A DNA stretch of 64,000 nucleotides from Linanthus parryae (taxonomy: Eukaryota > Streptophyta > Magnoliopsida > Ericales > Polemoniaceae): contig JALGPY010000004.1 of assembly GCA_023055425.1 (NCBI GenBank), forward strand, positions 62,643,718 to 62,707,717, read 5' to 3'. Positions 55,823 to 64,000 of the stretch are shown one piece after another; positions within the stretch are counted from its first letter, which is position 1, and every line of letters starts with the position of its first letter. The notes under the pieces are model-generated. The model did not search any database, was not told the DNA's origin, and saw only the letters and a list, made by a program, of their open reading frames with translations. The translations under genes and the position numbers were made by a program.

Positions 55823-57676
55823 ATGAGTACTGCAGGTGATGGTGGTTTCTCACATGGAAGAGTTGCTAACAGACCTCCTCTATTATGTGGAGAAAAATTT
55901 GCTCACTGGAAAGCTCTCATGAAGATGTTTATCATTGATCAAGATCTAGAGCTTTGGACCATTATTCATAATGGACCTCATACTTTCTATACAGAGAAAG
56001 ATGGGATCAGAACTCCCAAAAAAGAAGACTCACTCTCCTCTTCTGAATTAGAGCAATTTTCTAAGAACTACAAAGCTATTAACATTTTGTATTGTGCTTT
56101 GAGTACAGATGAACTCAACAGGATCTTTGGATGCACAACTGCTAAAGAAATCTGGGATAAACTTGTGGTTACTTTTGAAGGAACCAGCCAAGTCAAGCAG
56201 ACCAAGATCAACATTTATTTAAGAGAATATGAGCTGTTCAAGATGAATGGAGATGATTCCATTAGAGATATGTTCAAAAGATTCACTAATATTGTCAACA
56301 ACCTTGACTCACTGGGAAAATACTTTTCCAATGAAGAAAAGGTGAGGAAGATTCTCAGAGGTCTTCCAAAGGCAAAATGGGAACCAAAAACCACAACTAT
56401 TGAAGAAGATCATAATCTCTCATCTTTACAACTTGTTGACCTACAAGGGAAACTCCTGACACATGAGATATCTATGAATGAAGTTGATGGAGAACTCCCA
56501 GAAGGTGTCAAAAATCTAGCCCTCAAAGCCAAAGAGAATGAGAGAAGTCAAATCCTTGAAACTTGGGATGGTGATGTTGAAGATCCAATTGCCTTGATTT
56601 ACAAAGCCTTGAAAAGGATTCTCAAAATGAAGAGAAACTCTGGAAACAAAGAATTCAACAGAGAAAGGCATAGACCATCCAGCAACAAGGATTACAAAGG
56701 TAAGTCCTCTTCACAGAAAAAGTCAAAAGTTATGATCTGTTTTGAGTGTGGTGATGCAGGACACTTGATAAGAGATTGTCCACACAAAAAGAGCAAGAAC
56801 TTTTAGAAGAAAGATCATGACAGAAGAAAGAAAGCTATGATAGCTTCATGGAGTGATTCAGATAGCTCCTGTGAATCTGAATCTGAAGAAGAACATTCCA
56901 ATCTATGCTTCATGGCCAATCATGATGATAGTTCTGAAAAGAAAATTGAGGTAATGGTTAACTGTTTAATTTCAAAGCCAAAAGAAGCTCTTTCAGAATA
57001 TCTCAGAACAATGCTTTTAAATGAGGAAGATTATCTGAAAGAGATCAGACTTTTGAAAGAGAAAGTTCATGAGCAAGCAAAAGAAAATCTACAACTTGTT
57101 TGCCTAAATCAGAATCTTGAAATCTCCCAGAAGAAAACTGACAGTGATTTCAAGGCCTTGAAAACCAGTTTCAAAGCCTTGAAAACACAAGTCAAGGAAG
57201 TAGTCACTGAAAACTCCTCTGTGAATGACATCCTTGTTAAGCTAAGACATCATGTTGATGATTTAGAAAAACAAAAGACTACTCTTACTGAGAAACTTAA
57301 AGAATATGAATTAGTCAAAATCAAGTTTGCTGGATCAGAACAGAAGTTGAACTTGATTCTAGGAGGAAGCTCACAGTCTGTTCACAAAGATGGTATTGGA
57401 TTCAATCCAAACTTTCCAAGAAGAAACAATACCAGATTAGTGAAAGCTGGAAACAAAACCTCTCCAACTTGTCATTACTGCTGTAAAACTAGTCATGTTA
57501 AAATAACTTGTCCTTTTAGAAGAAGAGACCCCCACATAATGAGGAACACTTTTCCTTTTCAAATTAAAGGACAGGTTAGGCAGATTTGGGTTCTTAAAGG
57601 GGTTATACCACCTAACATGGTTGATCCTGAATATGAATCCAAATTCCAAACTTGGTCTAACAGCTTGGTAAGGTAG
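55823..57676 (+). pseudogene. Sirevirus gag with one amber stop
   Basis: The frame starts at 55823 (MSTAGDGGFSHGR). A UBN2-type gag core (GCTTAKEIWDKLVVTFEGTS, LREYELFKMNGDDSIRDMF, KVRKILRGLPKAKWEP) is followed by a CCHC zinc knuckle (CFECGDAGHLIRDC). A TAG at 56804-56806 interrupts, and the same frame continues with KAMIASWSDSDSSCESESEE, a Lys/Glu-rich coiled coil (about 56950-57350) and a second His/Cys knuckle-like motif (CHYCCKTSHVKITC). It ends at 57676. The stop is probably a TGG to TAG change. Without it gag would be about 618 codons. Confidence 0.85.
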
Positions 57677-58190
57677 TGATTGGTGCTTGCAGGTTGTCAC
57701 CAAGGAACAGAAGTGGTTCATGGACAGTGGTTGCTCAAGACACATGAGTGGAAAGAGATCTCTATTCTCAAAATTAAAGGAGCAATCAGAAGGTTCAATA
57801 ACACTTGGTGAAAAAGGAAAATGCAATATTCTTATTATTGGAAAATTTGGTACAAATTCTTAAAACTCTATTTCTGATGTATATCTGGTTGAAGGTTTGA
57901 AGTTTAATTTACTTAGTGTATCTCAGCTTTGTGATAATGGTAACAAAGTTATCTTTGATAAAGTGAAGTATGTGGTGCAAAATGAGAAATCAGGAGATTG
58001 CATTCTCACAGCCTCTAGATCAAACAATGTTTCTACTTTTCTGACTAACAAAGCTGCAGGTGAAAGTTTGAAGTGTCTCAAGGCCTTGAAAGAAGATTTA
58101 AAGCCTTGGCATAGGAAAATTGGTCATATTAGTTTGCATACTCTGAAAAAATTATTTTCCAAAGACTTGGTAAGACTTGGTAAGAGGATC
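57677..58190 (+). pseudogene. Sirevirus protease and GAG-pre-integrase fragment
   Basis: In a different frame from gag: KEQKWFMDSGCSRHMSGKRS (57696-57755) is the protease active site (DSG). A TAA near 57861 breaks it. SISDVYLVEGLKFNLLSVSQ and WHRKIGHISLHTLKKLFSKD (pre-integrase His motif) follow. Homology stops at about 58170-58190, where gacttggtaa is duplicated in tandem. RT and RNase H are absent. Confidence 0.82.
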
Positions 58191-58524
58191 ACCTTTGTGA
58201 GAGTGTACTGGACCACCATCTGCCAGATCACCTGCTGGAGCAACACAGGAATTTGACCGTCCACTGGGTGAGATCCATGTTTCCCCAAAACGATAACCTT
58301 TTGGGTAAGCGGGTGTCCCAAATCTAACTATGTATGCTCATCACCCGCGGTACTTAATTTCCCTTCAATCCATGTAGTCCCCATTTTTCAAAGATTTTCT
58401 ACAATCTTTTCGTTTCCAGTAACTCAATCCTTGATTTTATGCCTTTCCATTGGTTGAAGGGTTGACTTAAATTTTAAACGGTCTGGCCACCGTTCCTCCC
58501 TTTCCGATAAGGGTTAAGCGGCGA
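58191..58524. other. Unassigned sequence before LTR-A
   Basis: About 330 bases between the truncated Sirevirus and the LTR-A start. No domain or terminal structure recognised. Confidence 0.4.
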
Positions 58525-58812
58525 TGTAATACCCCGTTGTCATTATAGGGGTAATTGTTGAAATTTTGTTTAGTTTGGTTAAATATCTGTCAAACAGGGA
58601 GGTATTTGTAGTTTCAAAAAAATATAAACTAGCTAATTAGGGGGTTGTGGTTGGACTTTGAAGAACTCTAAAATCTAGTGGGTAAATTGATAAAAGTGAA
58701 TTAAATAATAACAAAAAAACGCAGAGAGAAAATGTCAAACATTTCCCCACATTCTGAAGTAATTTTGCATCCCCAACAATTTGTAGAACTGCTTCATCCA
58801 ACACACTTCTTG

Positions 58813-58849
<37 letters not shown>

Positions 58850-59432
58850 TCTTCTCTTCTTACACCTTCTCCTCCTCTTCTTCGGCAACAACGCCACCAG
58901 CACAACTCTCAAACACCCCCACATCCCTCTTCCCCCTCTGTTTTGGCCGAGAGAAAACACAGCCACCACTTTCACTTCCGGCACCATCACAACCGAGAAC
59001 AACCACCCCCATCACCAATAACACCGCCTCCATCTCCATACTTTCCCGCCCTCTCCCTTTATCTCGTCTCTACCTCTCTGTCTTCCTCTCGTACCTTCTC
59101 TGTTTTACCCAGAAATAGAGCCAACGACCACTACCATCACCGACCACCTTCACCGTTGGGAACCACCAAGGACTACCACCACCTGTGCTCCAACTCGTTG
59201 CCCTCTATCTCTCGCCTCAATCTCCCTCTCCCTCACTTCCTCTCACCTCGAATATCCTCAGAAAAAAGTGGAAGCAGTAGATGAGGTCGAGACCACCACC
59301 GATGCCGCCGTTACCACCATTAAAATCGGCGAAGAAGTGGGTCAAGAACAACCGGTGCTACCCACCCTCCAAACCAGTTCCGATCCCTAAAGGTCCAAGG
59401 AGTCTCTAGGAGGCCTTAGCCAAAGCCAAAGA
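58525..59432 (+). repeat. LTR-A copy (plus), first part
   Basis: It starts TGTAATACCCCGTTG and aligns to the 43179-43017 plus 22972-leftward LTR-A copy, including gaggtatttgta. It has a CT microsatellite (58819-58847) and a Pro/Ser/Thr-codon-rich stretch (58850-59290) that gives long but low-complexity frames. It is interrupted at 59432 by a solo LTR-B and resumes at 62943. Confidence 0.75.
58819..58847. repeat. (CT)n microsatellite
   Basis: A 29-base CT run in the 5' part of LTR-A, comparable in place to the CT-rich patch of the minus-strand copy near 22920-22970. Confidence 0.95.
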
Positions 59433-62400
59433 TGTAAAACCCTGTATTTAAGTTAGGGGTTATTTGGTCACTTTGGAAAAATATTTGACAATTTCAAGAA
59501 ATGTATATTTCAAACTTATTCATAAGTTCTTCTTAGTTTAAAAGTATAAGGGCGTCATTTGACATTTACGATAATCTAGAACTTTATTTTGAGTTATTTT
59601 GTAGTTTTGGAAAGTTGTGTAATACTATATGCAATTAATACGTATATTTGGGACTTCTTTGTACTTGTTTAAAAGAAATGGATTTTGACATTTATATAAA
59701 AAATGGTTTATTTGAAATTATTTGGGAATTTTATAATTTATGAAAATTAATTTTTATGCGTTAGCTAGTAATTAAAAATCATATTTTACCCCTATATTTT
59801 TGGTAACTTCTATTTATACCCCTCTTGTATATGAAAATTTAGAGTTACCCTCAATTTCTAGTATTTGCATGTCAATCCCGTTTCTCTTTATTATTCAAAT
59901 TTCTACCCCAACTATGTTATCGGGAGACTTCAAATTGCACCTCAATCCTCTTCCACCCAACCAAGTCAAACATCCATCTTGTATGTACACCCACTACTAC
60001 CTACCACTTTGTATCTACATCATCAATGAGATCCCCATCACTAACACTCCCATGTCCATCAACTCCATCACTCCATATTTCTATCACTTCATTTCTTTAC
60101 AACTTTTCTCTTCATGAATATTCATCCAAGCACTCTCATCTCTCTTCAATGTTCATTCCCGTTTTTTGGTGTAGGCCTCACAAAAACAACACCAAAACTT
60201 TATTTCTTAGTCTCCAAATCATGAAAAACTTGAGTCTAAACTTTGTACCATCATGGAGGGGAGTTCTTTCATCATTCCACTCAAGAATTCAAGGCCAATT
60301 TCACTCTTTCATGCACCATCTTCTTGAATCTTGGGGTAAAGTTTTCTTCTATCCTTCAACTCATGCTTGCATGTCTATGTTTAGAATTGATTTATGAAAA
60401 TTTATCTTAGATTTCTTCATTACAAACTTGATTCTCCATTTTCTTGGCTTAATCATGAGTTTGACACGATTGTTCTCTATTTCATGAAACTCAAACTAGA
60501 ACACACATTCAGTTTGTAAATTTCTTGGTAGTTGCATTTGCATGTCATGAATACTATGATAATTTGTGTCAACAACATGTAAAAATCTTATTTCATGTTC
60601 AAAATGATGTTATTTGGGAAGAAATCAACTCTTCTTAAGTTGCATGTATCATTAGAACCTTTCTTGTTATTTTTGAAAACATTGCATATTTTTACAATCT
60701 GACCACTTTATGAAAAATATGGATTATCTCAAAACTTTGTCTCTGTAAATTTTTTAACTCTTCTATATCCTGAAACTAGACTCATAGAGGGTCATTTTGA
60801 GAAAAAAAAATCAACTCCATAGCCATTTTGGCTAGGGAGATATGCTCATTTTAAGTTGCATGTTTTCTGAAACTCTGTTTCTGGACTATTCTTGTAATTT
60901 TGATTAAAAACCCCCTTTTCGGAAACTTTTGGCACCTCATATTTCTTGTGTTATAACTAGACATATTGAGGGTCAAATGGGAGAAGATGAGCTTTATTGC
61001 TATTCTCCAAGTTGTAGTAATCACCTTGAAAAGTTGAAAGTTTTTGCCAAACTCTTCTCTGCATAGCAGTATTTTGTTATTTTTGTAAATTGAGTTTTAT
61101 AATAGCTATGCATGATTTTTACTGATGTTTCCGAAAGTAGACACATGTAGGTATATCATAAATTAATTTCAATATTTTAGAAGATAATTGATATGGTAAA
61201 TATGCCTCCAAAGTTAGAGCTACAATTCTGCCCAGAATTGTAGTTTCACATTTTTTTAGAAAACTTGAGTTCTTGAAGTTCTAAGTGTTATGTTGAATTT
61301 ATTTGGACATGTGAACATAATTATATGTGTATTTGTGACATATAGGACTATGGGTCATGTAGGTTTTCATTTTGATTACCGATGTATAAATTGGTTGTAA
61401 CGGATACGTTATACGTGTGATTGTAGACATCGACCTCGTAGGTGAGCGGTTGTCGTTGGAGTGCTAGGATTAGTTTCTTGATTTTGGTTGTGCTTCATCT
61501 CAGCGGTAAGTACATATGTGTGAAATTTACTTAACAAAATATGAGTGTTTGTGTGATGTCTCTACTGAATATTTGTTGATTGAAAAAGTATGCAAAACAT
61601 GATTTATACTCGAAATTGTCTGGATATAAATTGAATCATCTTTATAAGTCTTGGAACTTTACTTGTGATAAGTTGATAATCTGATTTTGTCTATGGTAAA
61701 GAGAAGAAATAAAATACATATGTGCGAAATTTAATTATCACATTGTGCCCATCTGTGTGACGTTTTAAGTGAATATCGTCTCCTTTGGAAGAGTATGAAA
61801 AGCATGATTTATACTAAAAATTCTGACTATTGATTTATATTGAGAGTTCTTAGAAATGACTTGTGAATATTGTATACCAAATTTGGTTATGATAAATAAA
61901 GTTAATAAGCTACCTCTAATAGATTTAGGACGATGTATAGAGTCGGGTTATTAATGGGAGGCGCCAAGCGATCCCAATTTTCTTATGGTTAAGACCATTG
62001 AAACAATGCTTCATATTATCGGATAGAACTTTAATGTTCACAAATCCGCCCCCGATGATCCAAAATGTATCAAGGTATTGAGGCCAAGGGGTTTGTAGAG
62101 CTATAGAGTGCTAATTATACTTGTAAGGGTCACTACGGTATAGGGGTGTTGACACTTAAGGCCTTTAAGCTAATGTTGTTAGCGGGGTTGACGAATCGGC
62201 TCCCTTAACGCTCGGGTGAAATAGGGTTTGATAGACCCTTGATGGAAACCTTTATGATTATTTTGTGATCCCTCTATTTACATCGATCATGCTGGTGGCT
62301 CTGGACATGCCTCAGCTACAACGGTTAATTGAACTTGAAAGAAATCTTCTTCTCTATTGATGTTGTTTGTGGCTCTGATATGCCTTAATGAAATTAAAAG

Positions 62401-62937
62401 ATCTTAAAAGCATTGGGTACTCGTGATTTAATATCATTATCAGTTCGAATGAACTTGTTTACTGTTGATATATTACTTGTTTGAGAATATGTAGAATACT
62501 CATGATTACTGATATTTTAAAGATAAAAAGTACTTGATATGCGACTACTTGTACTTGTTCAGAAGTTCCCACCTCTTTACTTATTAATGTTTCAAATCTC
62601 TTGACCTATTTCGACTCATGATTTCGTGCCACTCGTTGCTTTACACGTCGTAGTGTGTACATACTCAGTTTTTACTGATCATTTTCTTCAAAAATGCGTC
62701 GGCTTTTTCCATTTTAAAATCGCAGGTCATCAATCAATGTAGGGGATGGGAACGCGGATCGAGACGAAGAAGTTTAGCGTAGTTGATCACATAGCTTATT
62801 TCAATCACATTAAAATTTTAAACTTCTCTTGTCAAGATTGTTGTATTTATTAGCTAAATTGTAATATTCGTAACATGTTTCTACTTTTGGTTGTCGATTG
62901 TCTCTTTAACCCTGAACCGAGATCCCGGGCTGTTTCA
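59433..62937 (+). repeat. Solo LTR-B (3505 bp) inserted in LTR-A
   Basis: It starts TGTAAAACCCTG and ends GGGCTGTTTCA, flanked by perfect 5-bp duplications aaaga at 59428-59432 and 62938-62942. The sequences on either side join into one LTR-A copy. Inside, long AT-rich non-coding sequence aligns to the minus-strand LTR-B at 51338-53954. Towards its end ctgatcattttcttcaaaa and gcgtcggctttt recur in LTR-A near 21130-21180, so the two LTR types are relatives. No gene is present. The length suits a Tekay/Del chromovirus LTR. Confidence 0.82.
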
Positions 62938-62942
62938 AAAGA

Positions 62943-64000
62943 CCAGTGGAGCAGCCCCGACGAGCTCGGTCACCGGCAACCTCGACGCGTGACTCCACCC
63001 GACACATTTCTCGATCGTTTTTCGTGATTTTCGGCTTGGGTAAACTCTAAACCCTCTATTAATTCATTTTAGATAATCAAAACGTGATCTTGTTGCCCTT
63101 AAATCGATTCCGGATTATGGATCGGGCGTGTTCTTGAATCAGGGATGTTTTTATATTTTTTGGAAACTTTTGGGCTGTTATAACTTTTCAGAAGCTTAGG
63201 GGGGGGGGGGGGATAGGTGTACCTTATATAAGCTGTTTATATGCTACTAACTAGTTATAGTTTATCTGATCTATAATTATTTTTATTGGGTTAAAACTAC
63301 AAGTTAATGTTTATTAAATCCGAGTAAATTCCAAAAAATATGTAGTAATTTATCATAATAAGTATTTTTCTTGAGAAGAAGCAAATAAAAAGTATTTATA
63401 CATGTATATTAATATCATTGTGATTTTATTGATCGCAAGCTTTCGAATGTGTCATAATATCCTGACGAATAAGTAAACTTGTTTGAAATTGATTATTATT
63501 TTAAAATAAAAATAATAGTTGTGAAGTAGAGAATATTAAGAAACAATTTCATTAACTAAAAACATCAATTTAAAGTTGTTGTTTTACGAATTTCATACAT
63601 TCATATAATTAGTAGCAATACTTGTTACTAAAAATAACAGTTTCTTAAATAATATGTTGTCAACATTTTAAAAGTATTGATATTTTATCAGATAAACACG
63701 AAAAAATACAGCTCAATTGTATTTTTTTAATAACAAGTCCTGCTACTAATTATAGGAATGCTAAGAGCATCTCCGATGCTATTAGGTAAAAAATAGGCAT
63801 TTTATGTCTAAGAATACGATTTTGCATTTTTATTTTTGTATTGGGCTCCAATGCCACTAGCTATAAATTAGGCAAAGTAAATTGAATGCTAATAGTCAGA
63901 GATTTTTTTTGACGGTACTAGATGAAATTAAAAGAAAGATTTAGGCAAGTGGTGGAGAAATTATAGGAGACATGGTTAAAATAACTAGTCACACCCCGAA
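62943..64000 (+). repeat. LTR-A copy (plus), second part, cut by window end
   Basis: It continues LTR-A after the LTR-B insertion. gagcagccccgacgagctc matches the GC-rich block near 22690-22720 (minus), and cttttcagaagcttaggggg near 63185-63205 matches the cttagggggtgcac segment near 22460. A run of G lies at about 63199-63212. The AT-rich remainder to the window edge has no frame of note. Confidence 0.65.

Larger units (their letters stand above)
54480..58190 (+). mobile_element. Sirevirus-type copia, truncated after protease
   Basis: Plus orientation: palindrome-rich segment, LTR (54712-55772), primer-binding site, gag, protease and the start of the integrase region, then loss of homology near 58190. 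The gag (UBN2-like with RPPLLCGEKFAHWKALMKMF and a CCHC knuckle) and the palindromes near the LTR point to the Sirevirus lineage. The 3' two-thirds, including RT, RNase H and the 3' LTR, is missing. Confidence 0.8.

Noticed and set aside
56804..56806. Programmed readthrough at the Sirevirus gag stop
   Set aside because: The stop lies inside gag between two gag parts, is not followed by a known readthrough context, and fits a simple TGG to TAG mutation.
58732..59284. Two overlapping frames of over 110 codons after a CT microsatellite
   Set aside because: Low-complexity Ser/Pro/Thr sequence generated by CT- and CAC-rich DNA in LTR-A, without a domain, and overlapping in two frames.

Overview
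This window looks like plant nuclear DNA from a repeat-rich, probably heterochromatic region. The evidence is Ty1-copia and Ty3-gypsy LTR retrotransposons of plant lineages (Sirevirus-type copia, Tat- and Athila-type gypsy), primer-binding sites matching plant initiator methionine tRNA, a plant-style LINE remnant and a hAT-like non-autonomous element. I found no convincing host gene, rRNA, tRNA or CRISPR array. The species cannot be named from what I see. Classification is by eye, with no database search.

Layout. 1-8055: a young copia element on the minus strand (copia-1) with one intact 1331-codon gag-pol frame. Its visible LTRs differ at 14 of 978 positions. It abuts 8056-14316, an Athila-like element on the minus strand that keeps only a gag/protease fragment. 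14317-14650 is a GGGCGCCC-rich repeat block with a perfect 45-bp inverted repeat. 14651-20853 holds a Sirevirus-type LTR fragment, a LINE C-terminal remnant and old gypsy-LTR-like DNA.

20859-43179 is one nested structure. A solo LTR ('LTR-A', 5-bp duplication cccgc at 20854-20858 and 43180-43184) is split by a truncated minus-strand copia (copia-2, 22973-43016). Copia-2 is split by a 15-kb Tat-type gypsy element (24047-39113). The Tat element carries an 8-bp-duplication hAT-like insert (32160-32939), and copia-2's LTR carries an Athila/Tat-type solo LTR (41264-42803, duplication tcatg).

The Tat element has decayed gag, protease, RT-RNase H, second RNase H and integrase on the plus strand. 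Behind them is a roughly 52-bp tandem repeat array. On the opposite strand lies a decayed five-exon gene encoding a plant mobile domain (PMD) protein of about 1300 aa (37747 to 33374). All four introns inferred there keep the reading frame in phase. This is the most interesting item in the window.

43455-51299: an old copia (copia-3, minus). 51338-53954: a second long LTR type ('LTR-B', minus) split by a solo copia LTR (51538-52882, duplication aaaag). 54480-58190: a truncated Sirevirus with gag and the start of pol. 58525-64000: an LTR-A copy (plus) split by a 3.5-kb solo LTR-B (59433-62937, duplication aaaga).

The genes here serve retrotransposition: gag packages RNA, protease/RT/RNase H/integrase copy and insert it, and the LTRs supply promoter and RNA end signals. 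Only copia-1 looks capable of encoding a full set. The rest are fossils whose nesting gives an order of insertion.
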